From: Alnus glutinosa
Lineage: Eukaryota; Streptophyta; Magnoliopsida; Fagales; Betulaceae
NCBI RefSeq assembly: GCF_958979055.1
Contig: NC_084890.1
Span: 1,550,001-1,614,000, forward strand
Length of the DNA: 64,000 nt
Direction: 5' to 3'
The notes beneath the pieces were generated by a model, which did no database searches, was not told where the DNA came from, and saw only the letters and a list, made by a program, of their open reading frames with translations. Position numbers and translations under genes: made by a program. Below, piece by piece: positions 22,190 to 35,755 of this stretch. Each line of letters starts with the position of its first letter. Position 1 is the first letter of the stretch.

Positions 22190-24057
22190 ATGAGCAATCT
22201 CCACGCACGCAAATTCATTCTTTTTACGAGAAACCCCACCGAACCAAATTTTAGCATTTTACTTTCGATTTCACTTTCTTATTCGCATTCCTCAATAGTA
22301 GTAGTAACGAGCAGCAGCCTTTGCCTTCGCTTCGCTGCCTCTATTATTCGTATTCGCTCTCTCTCGCACCTTCACTCTCTGCCAGACCAAACCAAACCAG
22401 GTTCCAATCTCTCTGTTTCTCTCCCTTGTATGTGTGTTTCTGTGTTGTTTTGGTATTGCGTTTCCGTGATCCAGATTTGGCTTAAGGAGCTGTTTTGGTT
22501 CCGCTGAAATATCAGTTCCGGACTTGGAATGCCTCGGTTTTTGAGATTTGTTTGGTGGGTTTTAGTGTACGTGTGAGTATTTGATTGATTTTTAAGTTTC
22601 TTGGGGGTTTTCAATTCCTGAAATATTGTTTCAGTGAGACCAGTGGACCTATAGGGAGTTTTGATTTTTGTTGTATATTTTGAAGCTAAAAAAGTTTGGG
22701 AAATGTAATAAAAAATTGAAGTTATTGGTTTTGTGGAAATGGGGTGTGATGAGAGTAGGTGTTTGTGTTGTTGAAATTTATGGTTTGCTTGCTCAGGCAT
22801 TATTTTTCTCTTGGAAATGGCGTCTTATGCTACACTGGGGATGTCATGTGATAGGTATGCCTGAAATTGTGGAACTTAAGCTGACCCAGAGGAGGGTTGT
22901 GATGTAACTGATATTTTGACCGTTTTGTTTCACCAAAACTTGGATACGTTGTCATAAACATCCAAGAACGGTAGTCCTAGTTGTATGTGGTATGATTTGT
23001 CAATTTCTTTGTGAGAAAAGAACATTACTCTTTAGCACTTGATGTTTACGTTGCCTCTATAAGAATTAGGGGGCACCTATTGAAGAAGACATTAGGGAAT
23101 GTTGGTTAAGATGGTTTGTTAATGTTCAATTGAAGCCAATAGCTAGACTTGACTGTGGTTTAACGTAACGGACAAGGGCAATAGCGGGAAAAATTATGTG
23201 GGTTGAGTGGAATACGGGATCATTGCTTGAGATGTACATGTTTCGGACTTTTTATATGGTGGAATAGCAAAACTTATTAGTTTTATTTATCAAAAAAAAA
23301 AAAAATCTTAATTAGTTTTCACTGAGATTTCTTCTTATGTCCAACTTCTATCATATTCTCTGGTGAAAGGTGACACTCTCTGTTAGTTAGCATGCCTAAA
23401 TTACGCACCGCATCAAATCGTAACAACATATTTTGACCAAATAGAGACTTATATAAGCATAATTTACTAGGAAACTTTTGTCTTGTATTTTAAATATTTC
23501 TGTTAGCTTTGGTGCTGTGGGTTTCATTAGAATTCTGCATTTTTTCTTTCATTTTGGTGTAGTCGTGCAATGTTTGAGTGGTTACCATGATTCACTCACT
23601 CATTCAAATGGAACTATATTATATCTACCAGGCTCAAGTCTATAGAGAGGATTTGCCCTTGGGTTTTTCCATTTTAAGTTGACTGCATTGACAGGTGCAT
23701 AATTTTTGTTGAAGCTGATGTGGCCTTTGTGCTAAAAGTTTGGGATTATGAACTAGTTCATAGAATTGAACATCTAGTGTTATACTTGATTCCTGCTGTT
23801 AGTTAACTCTGCTGAATCAGTTTTCTTTGTAATAGTATTTCTTTGTTTTTTTAAGATATTGCCCCCCTTTCTCTGTAAATCTATTTTGCCAACCCCCCCC
23901 CCCCCCCCCCCCCCCCCCCTCATTCTCTTTGCAAGTCTGTTTTGCTAAATTTTCCCTGACTATTATATTCTGTGTTTGATGTTTCAGGTGGCTATTTTTC
24001 TGCACTACAAATATCTCTGTCATTTTCCCTATAGAGTAAAAATTAATACGAAGAGCC
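22190..24057 (+). other. 5' UTR exon and leader intron of the cytidylyltransferase gene
   Basis: A pyrimidine-rich leader ends with CCAG/GTTCC at 22,400-22,401 and a matching acceptor GTTTCAG lies at 23,987, so a first intron of about 1.6 kb probably splits the 5' UTR. The transcription start is not fixed. A run of 27 C lies in this intron at 23,893-23,919. Confidence 0.5.
23893..23919. repeat. C homopolymer (27 bp)
   Basis: Uninterrupted C run in the leader intron, unusual in such AT-rich DNA. Other C runs in this window lie at 29,359-29,374 and 51,232-51,249. Confidence 0.85.
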
Positions 24058-27000
24058 ATGCAAAAGGATAATAGTACCGGCACTCCATCAACTCCTGCTG
24101 GTCGTCTTCGACACCGTCGACGTTCACATGAGGTTGTTTAAATAGTTAATATACCACTGGTAAAAATTGGGTCTTAATATGTGTATGTGTGTGTTAAGGG
24201 CCTAACTACTGATCTAAAAGCCCTAGGATAGTTAGATACTGATTTGGTTAAACCCTTAAGATCGTAACAGTGTGTGTATGTGTGTGAGAGAGTTATATTT
24301 GCTCTGAAACAATTTGCAGATAGAATGAAATTTGTCTAGTGTTACTGATGGAACTATGACAATACTTAACTTCACTGATACATATCATGGGATCTTTTGG
24401 TTTTTTATTTGAATCATTCCCTTATTTTATAGATATGGGCTTAGCGATGCTATTGTCTCTTGTAATCTGTGTAAACAAGATGAATCTTAACATCAATTTC
24501 ATCCCTTTTTGGAATCTGTCAGTATATAGCTGTTTGGAAATCCATTTTTGAAGTTGTATATTAAAATGTAAGAGTATGGAGTTCAATACATGTTCGATTC
24601 ATTGAAGGCATGGATTTCAAATGTAAAATTTGATTTCGTTTTTCCTCTGGGCTGTCAGGTAATAGCAGAGGATGGCAAAGCAAACGGAAATGATTTACTT
24701 GTCCATGATAGTAATAAATACAAATCAATGTTGATCCGTGCATACTCATCTATTTGGATGATTGCGGGCTTTGTGTTTATTATCTACATGGGTCATCTTT
24801 ATATTATGGCCATGGTCGTTGTTATCCAAATCTTTATGGCTAGAGAGCTGTTCAATCTACTCAGGAAAACACACGAAGATTCACAGCTCCCAGGATTTAG
24901 GCTACTAAATTGGTAAGAATGTTATTTTATTGTCACTATGTGAATTTGTTTTTCCCGGAAGGGAATCGACTGATGTTATTTGAAATTAAGATTTTATTTA
25001 TTACATCTCATACATATTTATTCATTTTCAATTTCTATGATCAGGCACTTTTTCTTCACTGCAATGCTATTTGTATATGGCCGCCTTCTCAGTCAACGGC
25101 TTGTCAATACCATAACCTCAGACAGATTTTTATATCGGCTTGTGAGCAGCCTTTTCAAGTATCATATGGCTATCTGTTATTTCTTATATATTGCAGGTTG
25201 GTTATACATCTTATTTTTGTCCTTTCACATAATGGCTATGAGCCTATGAGGAATCTTGATATCGAACACCCTTTTCTATACCTCTGACTCATATTTGAAA
25301 TGTTATCTGCATTTTATCTCTTTATCAATTTATAATAGTATGCTTTGTATGCATGATGCTTTATTTGCTGGGTTACTGATGTTTTGCATTGTTTTTCTAT
25401 TTTTTTATTTTTGTATGGTTGCTGATAACAATATTTTTTGTGGAATGGGGCTCAGGTTTTATGTGGTTCATTCTTACATTAAAGAAGAAGATGTACAAGT
25501 ATCAGTTTGGCCAGTACGCATGGACACACATGATTCTAATTGTCGTGTTTGCACAGTCTTCCTTCACTGTTGCCAATATTTTTGAAGGAATTTTCTGGTA
25601 ACTCAACTTTCTTAAGAAAAAATAATAAATTGAGATCTTGTTGATGATCTTTAACTTCTAACTTGCAGACTATTTATGCCATTGCTCAACTTTTGTTCCC
25701 TTCCTTTGGTAGAGTGCTTTTGGGGCTTTTTATTTTCCCCTTTTTTCTGATACTTGCATTTTGTACTTAGAATTTACATAATTGGTACTGTAATATGAGG
25801 TTTGATAGGTGATATTAATTGGGTTACTTTTTATGAACTTTAATGAATCGTTTGGAACTTATCCAGAAGGACTAGTGGCTTCCTGCTCTGCATGCATCGA
25901 TTGTTGATCTTCTGAGAATCCTAACTGCATGTCTATTAGCATTGCTTGACAAAGCTGGCTTACCCTTCAGGAAGTGGATGATTAACAGGCCAATAGGGAA
26001 GCCCTATTGAGCCAACTTTGTTACTTCATCTGTCTCAATATAGATGATGTGATTTGAAATGGCAAGAATTATTAAAAATGTGACAATATGACGATCTTGC
26101 CTTATTTTATGTTAGAAGTGGCATGAAGAAATGTCAACTTTTTTAAAAAAAATGTGAGGTTATTTAGAAAAGTGGACTATGAATTTTTACTTTTGGGAAG
26201 TTTCATATATTTGAGACAAATCATGAAGGAAAGGTTATCATCTATTTTGAGATGGAGGGAGTAGTTAAGAAGTTCCTAAGTTTTACTCTATTATTAGATA
26301 AGCTGGATGGAAGCTTTTACTTTGAAGGCTTTTTCTGGGGATGTTTCTGACCTGGAGAGTGCGCGTACTGAATTTCAGTTGTTTACTTGCTCTTTTCAAC
26401 ATTTCCTCTTGAGGTTTTTATATATTTATTTATTTTTTTGTTTAGTTGGAGGTAATATCTCTCCCTTATTTGTTTACTATTCCTATCAATTTAACTTAGG
26501 ACCTCATGAAAATAAATAAATCTCATGATGCCCAAAAAGCACTGAATTTAAAACTTTATTACTTTGATGAGATGCATACAGGGGAGTATCAGTTATAGTC
26601 CTTTCTTTGTGCCCGCTATGGAACTCATGCCACATTTTGACCTTTGTGTATCATTTTTTGTAATCTATTGCTAATTGAATTTATATTGTGTCCATTCTTT
26701 AATTTGGTTCATCTGGTCTATAATCAAGTTTCACATTCTGATATGCTCTCTTTTGATACATGGGCTATTTATGCAGGTTTCTTCTTCCAGCAACTTTGAT
26801 AGCCATCAATGACATTGCTGCTTATATCTTTGGTTTCTTTTTCGGAAGAACCCCTTTAATCAAGTTATCACCAAAGAAAACTTGGGAGGGATTCATTGGA
26901 GCATCTGTTACAACAATGATCTCTGCGTTTGTGGTAAGCACAGGTTTTTTCCCTTGGTCGCGCTAAATACAATTATGTTTTATTGTGTTTATTATTGCTT

Positions 27001-30000
27001 GATGACTAACTTTGAGGAAGCATTCCCTGGGAGTAAGCCTAATGTTTCAGCCAGATGTCGCCATTTATGGTCAAACTACAACATTATAAGTTTATCAAAT
27101 TTATGACTAGCATTTTTTGTATTAATGCTTACTTCTCGCTGACAATGTTATTGAAATGGTTACAAGACATACATCATTAATGAGTAGTTTATTCAATTTC
27201 ACCCATTAATAATGCTCGGCAGAATTTTATCTTAACAATACCATTTTTCTCACAACTTAACTGCTTTTATTTATTTTTATATAAAATCTTAAAGTTGCGA
27301 CTTACTCCTTGGACTGGAATGTTGACAAGGGTTCTCTTCCCTTCATTAAGTACACTTGTCTTCAATCTCCCTGATATATGCATCTGAAAAGCTTTTTATT
27401 CTTTTAGCAAGGCTGCAGTGTTTTTTTAGTGCTTCAAATGAATTTTTCTCCTCAAATCCACTTTATAACACATTAGTTCACCCTCAAATTGTTCTTTTTT
27501 TAGTGCTAAAAACTTTCTGACCATGTTTCTTGAGTTCATGTTTGTTTACCATGAAATTAATTTGTGGGTGAGTTCTGGTAATAATGTTTATTTGTTCAAC
27601 GTCAGGATTTTATGCAAATGGGTATCTATAAACATGGTATGTACACTTATTTATGCAGCTTGCAAACATCATGGGTCGTTTTCCGTGGCTAACATGTCCA
27701 AGGAAGGTAATTCTTTTGATGGAGTGTAAGTCATTGATGTTTGAAGAGGCATAATAGATCAGTTTTGAAGAAACTTATATCCTTATTTCTCTGAGGTTTA
27801 TATGCAGGATTTATCAACTGGTTGGGTTCACTGTGATCCTGGTCCATTTTTTAAGCCTGAGCATTTCACTTTACCAGGATGGGTTCCTCAATTGGTGAGT
27901 AAAGTGACATTCAATTGAATTTGATTTATATGAACCAAACTACACAGCATTTATTTATTTACTCAGTGCGGAAACCATAAATTGGTCTCTTAATTTTCTG
28001 GGTAGCGTCCTCAGTCATCATAGGCATAGGATATGTATAATATGTGCACTTTCACTTTCAAACGTATGAGACTCTTAAGAACATCTAAAATAGTTTGTTG
28101 ACTTCATAAAGTTATCAATCCAGAAGCTCTTCAAATGGCGTAGTTACATTCTTCCAAAATATTTGAATTTGACCAGCCGTACTGCATCTAGATACTGGTT
28201 AAATTTGGTTTTCCTATGACTGAACTAAACCTAAATGCTGGCATCCATTGCCTGAGCTGTAGCAGTGGTTGGCTTGCTGTTTATCTACTCAAGGTTGTTT
28301 CTTTGCAATTTGCATGTGTTTTCTGCGATCTCTATTCATATTTTCCCTGCTGGAAATTCTTTGTAATGCCATTATTTCAGTAGATATCCCCCAATAGTTC
28401 CCACGAGAATAACTTCTTTTTCTCATCTGATAGACATTTTTGTGAACAAACACTTTTCAACTATCAGCCTGGAGATGGTGATGCACCCCTAAATTATTCA
28501 TTCTTTCCATGTTTAATGTAGATTCAGAAAAGGAAATACTGTGTTTTGAACTTGATTGTTAAATAGGACTGAAAATAACAGTTATAACTTGTAGGAGTGA
28601 AATATATATGCTTTCATATATCTCCTGTTACTTTCTAAGTTAATAGTTGCATTAATTCTTCTTTTTGGTGGTGTTGTGCTGAAGTTCCTCATAGAATTAT
28701 GTAATAGTTTGTCTATACAGTTGGTGAATCAGCTATAATTGTCCAACTATTAAAGGTTGAAAACAGGGCTCTTCTCCACTGTTTAAGCTATTTGGAATTA
28801 TGGAACTTAAATTATACAAAGCTTGCCAATTATGGAAGTTCTATTGGAGCAAATAAGATGTAGATTTTCTTAAAAGTTATGGAGCTCAGATTCTAATGCA
28901 TCCTAAGTTATTCTCTTGCACAGTTTCCTTGGAAAGAAGTCTCAATTATGCCTATTCAATGGCATGCTCTATGTCTTGGCTTGTTTGCATCTATAATAGC
29001 ACCTTTTGGAGGCTTCTTTGCTAGTGGTTTCAAAAGAGCTTTTAAAATTAAGGTTTGCTCTTGATACTTTTTTAATTTAAGTGATTTCAAACATAAGAGA
29101 TGGTAAGCTTCCAATATGTTACACACTATTTGCTATATTTTCTCCCTTTTTCCATAGGACTTTGGCGATAGTATTCCTGGACATGGTGGAATTACAGATA
29201 GAATGGACTGCCAGGTAAGATTTTATGAAGTTTGAATCCACCAGATTATAAGTGTTTCAACTATGGCTTTTCAGTGTTTTTTTTTTTTTTTTTCCTGTTT
29301 CTAGTAAATTGTTTAATTCTTCGGATAAACTCGATGACCATGCCTGATAAGTCATAATCCCCCCCCCCCCCCCCACCTTCCCCCCACAACAACAACCATG
29401 TGGCCGCCGGCACCTCTTTCCTCACTATAGGGTGTGCATATTAAGTGGCAGCCACCAGAACACCACACCTAGTGAACCAATACTGCTGTGACCATGACAT
29501 CTGAAGTTACACGCGTGCTGAAAGTTCAGCTCTATTTACTAATTGGTTTGCTCAGTTTGGGGACTGGTGGCTTCTACACTAGGTCAATCTGTCTCTGTCA
29601 GTGTTCTTGAAAGCATGACTTTGCATTCTTCCAAAGTCATGTTGTCTTTGTCTTCTCATCTTATAAAGTAAGGCTTGCATATTGACTTGGATTTATGATG
29701 CTGCTAGTGAGCATTTCTTCTCTCTCAGTCTGCAATTTGCAAACGTTTTTCACCTTTTTGTTTTCATTTCCCATTACATTACTATGGGTAAATGTTGGAA
29801 AAGAATTCCCCTTACCCGTACATGCTGCTTTAAATGGCGTCTTCTTTAACTTGAGGGCTATTTAACCAATTACTTAGGCATTCTGATGGTAAAATTACAA
29901 GCTAAAATTTTAGCCTAAATTTGTGGACTTTTGCTAAACAACCATGATACCTGTCATGCATTATTCTGTGGCTAATGAGGTCGTCAAATGTAGATGGTGA

Positions 30001-30258
30001 TGGCCGTATTTGCTTACATCTATCTTCAGTCATTTGTTGTGCCACAAAGCATCTCAGTTGATATGATCTTGGACCAGGTACTGTATGTGAAAAAAAATTT
30101 GCATGTCCATTTAGTTACATGAATGAATATGTAAGAATATGTTAGCTGATGATGTGACTGCTTTTTAGATATTGATGAACCTCACTTTGGAGGAGCAGCA
30201 AGCTCTATTCACAAAGCTTGGGGATATCTTGCAGGAGAGGCTGTTTGGACAGCCTTAG
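24058..30258 (+). CDS. CDS: Phosphatidate cytidylyltransferase (CDP-diacylglycerol synthase)
   Basis: Makes CDP-diacylglycerol from CTP and phosphatidate, the branch point to phosphatidylinositol, phosphatidylglycerol and cardiolipin; a multi-pass membrane enzyme, probably of the ER. Eleven coding exons with GT-AG borders in phase: 24,058-24,132; 24,659-24,912; 25,045-25,196; 25,456-25,597; 26,777-26,933; 27,659-27,706; 27,808-27,894; 28,924-29,052; 29,158-29,214; 29,994-30,077; 30,169-30,258. The product is 424 residues, the usual size of plant eukaryotic-type CDS. The family signature spans exons 8 and 9 (about 340-365): [20 protein letters not shown] then DRMD, with the metal- and substrate-binding Asp and His intact. 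The N-terminus is basic (RLRHRRRS), followed by hydrophobic segments. The gene looks functional. Confidence 0.95.
26024..26261. mobile_element. Stowaway-like MITE in intron 4 of the cytidylyltransferase gene
   Basis: Left end CTTCATCTGTCTCAATATAG and right end CTATTTTGAGATGGAGGGAG are imperfect inverted repeats of the CTCCCTCCGTCTCAAAATAG type. TA dinucleotides flank it (26,022-26,023 and 26,262-26,263), as for Tc1/mariner-derived Stowaway elements. Length 238 bp, non-coding. Confidence 0.75.
29359..29374. repeat. C homopolymer (16 bp)
   Basis: In the intron between cytidylyltransferase coding exons 9 and 10, followed by a second short C run. Confidence 0.8.
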
Positions 30259-30488
30259 ATCTGCAATAACCTGTCTTGTCTGATGTCTTCTTTCTTCCCA
30301 GCATGTTTAGATACATGGTGTCCTAACGGCAAAAGAAAAAAGGATAATGTTTTGTATATTGTGGTGTTTTCCATTTTCCTAGTGCCACCCCACTCAAATA
30401 TTTAGGTGAGCAATTCTTCAGTTGGCACACTCTGTATAGTGTATTTTAGCCATTTAATATTAAATGAACTCTCAATGGAGTGTGGATT

Positions 30489-30519
<31 letters not shown>

Positions 30520-31950
30520 GCACGCACGCACGCACGTACGAACTTATTGCCTGGATTTCTTTTGGAACTTCAAATGAATCAGTATTTTAGTTATGTGCAT
30601 TAATCATCCAAAAAAAAAAGGTGGGTTGGGGTGGGGTGGGAGGCTTGATTAAGCTCTCCATGAAGGGAAGAAGTCATCGGAGGTCATGTGCTAAAATATA
30701 ATTCTTATCTTAAACTTATACTTAACAGGACAAAGTTTTCTCTCAACCTAAATTGAATGAATTTCTTACGTGTGATTATCACATGCATTTTTTTTTATTG
30801 GTAGAGTACGTGTAGTTTTCTTTTTTCTTGTTTAAGGATAAGATGAACAACAACAACAACAACATAGTTACAAAAACCAAACAGGAAGAAAATTACAGAG
30901 ACAAAAACGTAACAGACCAATAAAATAATTTTATCCTTAACAGCAATCCAAAGCAGGTCCTTTCTACAAGCCCGAAAGAAAATCCTCGTGATGGAGGAAG
31001 CAAGCGAGAAAGTTGCCGGCAAGGCTGGTTGTAGCAGTCCAATGAGATGTTGTGTCTGCAACTGAAGGCACTCATTTTCATCTTCCTACTCGACATTTGA
31101 AGGAGCGGGTGAGACTAAGAGATAAAAAGGACTAGATGTGAAGGAGTCCCCTTCAAGGATTGAATGTGCAAGAGTTCCCTTTAAGGACTGAATGACAAAT
31201 AACGTCAAGGACAATGTTTTTTGTAGGACCGATTTGGGTATGAAATTTTTTATACATCAAAATGGTTTCAAATAAAGAGAGCCAAAGGACCAGGGATAGG
31301 GGAGATCTGCCGCCAGTGACCAAAAGGGACGTTGACGCGTGCAGCCCATTCGTCGGAGTGGGGACCGGCAGAGGAGAGGCACGTCTGCACGTGGATAGTG
31401 AAGGTGGAAAGAGTGCAGTAGATCAGGCACCCAATACTCACACAAAAGAACTGAAAAACTAGAGGAGAAAAAACAAACAAACAAAAGAGGACGAAGGAGA
31501 GGAATTCAATAGGATTTGGGGCAGGGGAGGGGGCTTTGGGTTTTCGGGAGAAAGAAGATGTTCTCTTGTAGCTTTAAGTTTGGTCTTAGCTCACCGAATA
31601 CACTTCTGCCGAAAAGCAATTCTGACACTTCTTCGAGTGTTTTAAGTCTACACATTTAATTCACATCTCAAGATTATACTATTTAAAGGCTCATCTTACA
31701 TGCATCTTTTGATCTATTCATTAATTTGAGGCTTCAATGAGAACCAGTGAAGCTCGATCGTGAACATTTACATATCCTGATGGTTGCCTATGTATATGGT
31801 TTGTGGCTAGATTGGCCTTCATCACTCGAGTCAAAATAATATGGAAACCATAAATGAACAAATAAGAGTTACAATACATCAATCACATAGTCAGGTTTGT
31901 CCGCATTTAAAGTGTAAAAATTAGAAGCTCCTCCATGAAGGATTATTATT
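30259..31950. other. 3' UTR and intergenic DNA
   Basis: The first 200-250 bases should be the cytidylyltransferase 3' UTR. A CT microsatellite lies at 30,492-30,519, followed by CGCA units. From about 30,790 to 31,560 the sequence is less AT-rich and the minus strand has a GTT-repeat end (30,843-30,866), which may be an old retroelement tail. No domain could be read. Confidence 0.4.
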
Positions 31951-31954
31951 TTTT

Positions 31955-32185
31955 CTTTTTCAATGATAAGGAATACTTCAAGGCAAGGGGTCCTCTGGAA
32001 TCCATTCCTGTCGAGTAAACACCAAATACACGATTCCACCCGCAAGAACCTGCGTATAAGATAGACTCGAACAACTGACCTGGTGGTATTACACTAAACG
32101 AGTGACCAATCGAGGTAACCTTCGCGGGCCATGAAGGATTAAATTTTAACCAGCTCATTATATCTTTAGGCAAAATAATAAATAT
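31955..32185 (-). mobile_element. Candidate tRNA-derived SINE
   Basis: On the minus strand a B-box-like GTTCGAGTCTATC lies inside a block of about 200 bp of higher GC (GGCCCGCGAAGGTTACCTCG ... GGATTCCAGAGGACC) that ends in TTATCATTGAAAAAGAAAAA. A poly-A run at 32,190-32,208 on the plus strand marks its other side. An internal pol III promoter with an A-rich tail suits a plant SINE. The A box is uncertain. Confidence 0.5.
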
Positions 32186-32595
32186 CTAAAAAAAAAAAAA
32201 AAAAAAAGGTTACCATAATAAAGAAAAGAACTGATAGAGACAATCCAAATCGAAGACCATCCAAGATATAAAGCTATCAAAATCAAAATTCATGATTCTC
32301 TCAAGAATTCAATAACAAAATCATCACAGGATTATATGTTCTAAAACCAGAAACAAATCTCAGTATCCAGAAACAGGCCATCTGATCTCATCCTTACCAA
32401 GAAAGGCATATAAATATGGTACACGTTCTACTTTTACAAAGAAAAATCTGATGGATCTCACCTAACCAGTGTAATATGCAATTGACACTTAAAAGCAGCT
32501 AGAAAACAAAACAAAACAAAACTGGTCACTTGCTCACGTCTGTCACCTGCCAAAACGTTTCAAGAAAGCCTATATTTCATCGCCATTGTGTTCTT

Positions 32596-34423
32596 TCATT
32601 GGGTTTTTGGTTTTTCGATATTCACAAAGGGAAGAACACCCATAAAATGGACAATTTTTGGGGCCCATCCCCGTTGCTGAGCACGGCAAAACATCAAGAA
32701 GGTGTTTGCAAAGTAGGAATTAAAACCCATGAAGACATGCCACAAGGCATGACCCTGTGGATTAATTGGCCAACGAGACATCTCCTTGCAGAAAAAATGA
32801 TCACAGAGCCAACACAAGCTACCTAGAACAAGGGTGGCCAAATATAGCTTTGCAAGCCGCTTAGCAGAAACATCTTGCGTGTAAATGTAATACTTGTACA
32901 TTCGCGGAATGCAGAGGAGACACAAGATCCCATAATGCACCTTGAAGCCAATGCCAAAACGGACAAAAGCATGAACAATGGCAAAAAAGGCACCATAAAG
33001 GAAGAGGAAGGTGGGCATTGTGCTGCGGTAGTGCCAATCTGGTGAGTAGAGAATGTACATATAAAGAAGCATCTCCCACACCATTGGAGTTTCATCACTC
33101 TGCTGTTGCCTGGAGATAAATGCAGAAAACCTTCAAGTGTTAATGTTGACAGCAATATTCATCCAAACATAAAGGTATTGTCTAATAGAGCTACTTTTAT
33201 CCTGACAGACTTCATACCAGATATTACTTGAAGGCAGAGAAGATTTCCAAGCCTAAAGTGAAAGTGTGCGTGTGAGTGTGAGTGTGAGTGTGAGTGTGAG
33301 TGTGAGTGTGAGTGTGCATGTGCAAGATAAATTGTCAAAAACAGACCCATAAATTTCTAAGTTAACCCCTCCATATGCTGCTTGCACATGAGACAGAATA
33401 ATAGCATTTTCATCCCACTCCAAAGAAAAACACTATTTGCATCAAGCTAACGAAATCATTCGACTCAAACCCTAACCCTCAACTACACGAGGCAGCCTAC
33501 ATAAATCCTTGCCAGTGACCAAGAAAAGAAAATAAGGCAAAACTTCCTAATTGTCTTCAGAATAAAATTAAAAAGCTTAGATTTGTTGCCAGTGCCCCAT
33601 CTAACGTAACATGAGACAGTTATACACACACAAAATGTTTACTTACTACATCAGTTAGTGGCTTATGAGACCCAAAAATTGTTTGCTAGACTCAAAATGA
33701 CAAGACGCTAACATGTCCTCACTGATTATGGAATCTCAGATGCTCAAAATAATATTTCTTCTCAACACATTCTTCTTTTCATTCCCATTTCATCACTTCC
33801 TATCTCCCTAAATTGAATGCTATCTCCCTACCTAGTCATCAATGAGCCTACCAAAAGATACACAAAATCGTCAATTGCTCAAACTAAACCTTATATAGCT
33901 AGTCATAATTGCAGTAATATGCTTGGCTTGTAAGAATTTATTGTTGAAGCATATACAAAAAATAAAAAATAAATAAATAAATAAGTAGTGTCTCAAGTTT
34001 AATTATCACTGTTCAGGTTGCGAACATCTAATTCAAAGTTTCTTTAGTCACCCACATACTGCTTTTATCAACATATCTCATTTGTACTAGTACGAGACCT
34101 AAACATCATATGAGACCAACCAATCACACATACACTAAGTTTCAGAACATAGCTGAGAGAATTACTTACACACTTTGCAACGTGGCATGGTATAACATGC
34201 TTCCAAAAGCAAGTATCATATTAGATATGTGAAGAACACTAAATCTCTTCTCGAATAGTTGTCTTAAGGCATTGATAAGACCAATGAGGGCCAAAAGAAT
34301 GGTTGGGATGTTTGATATGGTGTTGTAAAATTCAGCAATATAAGAAGAGTAAGAATAATTCTTCTCACAACACTCAATACTGGACGTGACAGGACCCCAG
34401 AAACTTGATATTCCATCAGCCAT
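32596..34423 (-). CDS. ACER: Alkaline ceramidase
   Basis: Hydrolyses ceramide to sphingoid base and fatty acid in ER/Golgi membranes. Two coding exons: 34,423-34,170 and 33,109-32,596, joined by an intron of about 1.06 kb with GTAAGT donor and CAG acceptor. The product is 255 residues, the usual plant length. Several transmembrane segments are evident. By comparison with animal alkaline ceramidases, the catalytic Ser/His/Asp correspond to Ser75 and His79 (GSMLYHATL) and Asp90. The zinc ligands would be His79, His205 and His209 (HALWH). The N-terminal calcium-site acidic cluster (IECCEKNY, then Glu31) is present. All key residues are retained, so the gene is probably active. Its upstream leader is duplicated at 54,480-55,464. 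Confidence 0.94.
33264..33317. repeat. (GTGTGA)n microsatellite
   Basis: About eight units of GTGTGA or close variants inside the ceramidase intron. Confidence 0.85.
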
Positions 34424-34430
34424 TCTTCTC

Positions 34431-35383
34431 TATATTCTATTAAATATATTCAGTAGAATCCTTTATGTTGAGGAGTAGCAGAGATCATAAAAGTCGCAAA
34501 CCATGTGCCTGCAGAAAAGAAGCTGATAAATCAACAATCCAACAATTCATTCATAGAAGAAAATTCACTTCCAATGGAAACAAATTAAACAAATTGCATT
34601 TATCAAGCCTCTTACACGCAAGTCATTGCACTGTGACAATATAATTAAGAAATGAGTTACATAACAGGAGTGCTTGACAAAGATAATAGAGTGCGTGCCA
34701 CTGCAATTCAATATGTCCATGAATGTTCCCTTCTTTTGGACCTGCCCAGTGCATCGTTGGTTATATTATTAGGCTAAAAAACACCATGATAGTGTACCAT
34801 CACCATGACATAAACCAAAACTAAATCATATAGGGCCTCAAACATACCCAAGTCAGAGAAGAAGGCTTTAAAATGACGTGCCTTGTGTTGACATAGAAAT
34901 CAATTATTAACAACAGAAAACGAGGACCAGATGAGAAACTCAAAAGTCCCAACAAAACAAATATGAAAAGAGGAATTTCCAACAAAAACAAAAGAATCAT
35001 ACACCAATTCATTTAGATTGCAAACCTCTATCCCTCATAAGATGCATCAGAGAAACATAATTACATGAACAGAACAAGGGTGAAAATGATGTCCACACGA
35101 GACCCAGATCAACAAAAACATTTCTTTCAGATAAATTAACAACAAATCAAACTCAAAACAATTTGTGATGTTCAACGATTTGTGATGTTCAGAACCTTAT
35201 CTACATACCCAACAAATCAAACTCAAAACAAAATTGAAATACAAAAAGAAGAAACTTTAACTCAGGAGAATAAAAAAATCCTCACATATGTTTTATACTT
35301 AGCATTGTATAACACAAAACGAACCATTTTCGCTGAATCAGATCTCATTGTCCTTGTCCTCTATGGGCCAATCTCTGTCTCTC
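34431..35383 (-). repeat. Ceramidase upstream leader, duplicated segment copy 1
   Basis: Matches 54,480-55,464 at high identity along its whole length, in the same orientation. It starts about 8 bp upstream of the ceramidase ATG. It contains a good minus-strand acceptor (TTTTCTGCAG at about 34,514) and donor-like GGTATGT at about 35,200, so it probably holds the 5' UTR and a leader intron. Short open frames inside it have no coding character. Confidence 0.88.
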
Positions 35384-35618
35384 AAGGGACAACTGTGGAA
35401 AGAGGCAGAGAGAAAATCACTTTTTGCCGTTCGAGGCAGAGAAGGAGACGGTAGACTAGATATTTCACTTCCTTTTCTTCTTCTTTTTTTTTTTTTTTTT
35501 TTTTTTTCATTACTGCCACCTCGACACAGTGGATGGGGTGGTTTCCTTTTAGTTTTGGTTCCACGTTGTAAGACTTTTTTTTTTTTTTTTTTTGAGAAAT
35601 GTTAAGAGTACTTACATA

Positions 35619-35659
<41 letters not shown>

Positions 35660-35755
35660 TTATAAACTAATGCGGAGGCCATGTGGCATTTTATCATTTA
35701 AAAAATTTAGGGACATAGATTCTAAGTAGGATTGATTTTTGATCAAATTAAAAAA
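35384..35755. other. Probable first exon/promoter of the ceramidase gene and homopolymers
   Basis: 35,384-35,480 on the minus strand looks like a 5' UTR (pyrimidine-rich, TCTCCTTCTCTGCC). It is followed by T runs at 35,486-35,508 and 35,574-35,593 and an A run at 35,621-35,657. The promoter cannot be placed exactly. Confidence 0.35.

Noticed and set aside
34821..35012. Open frames in the ceramidase leader and its copy (also 54,705-54,899)
   Set aside because: The frames are not the same in the two copies and have intron-like content.
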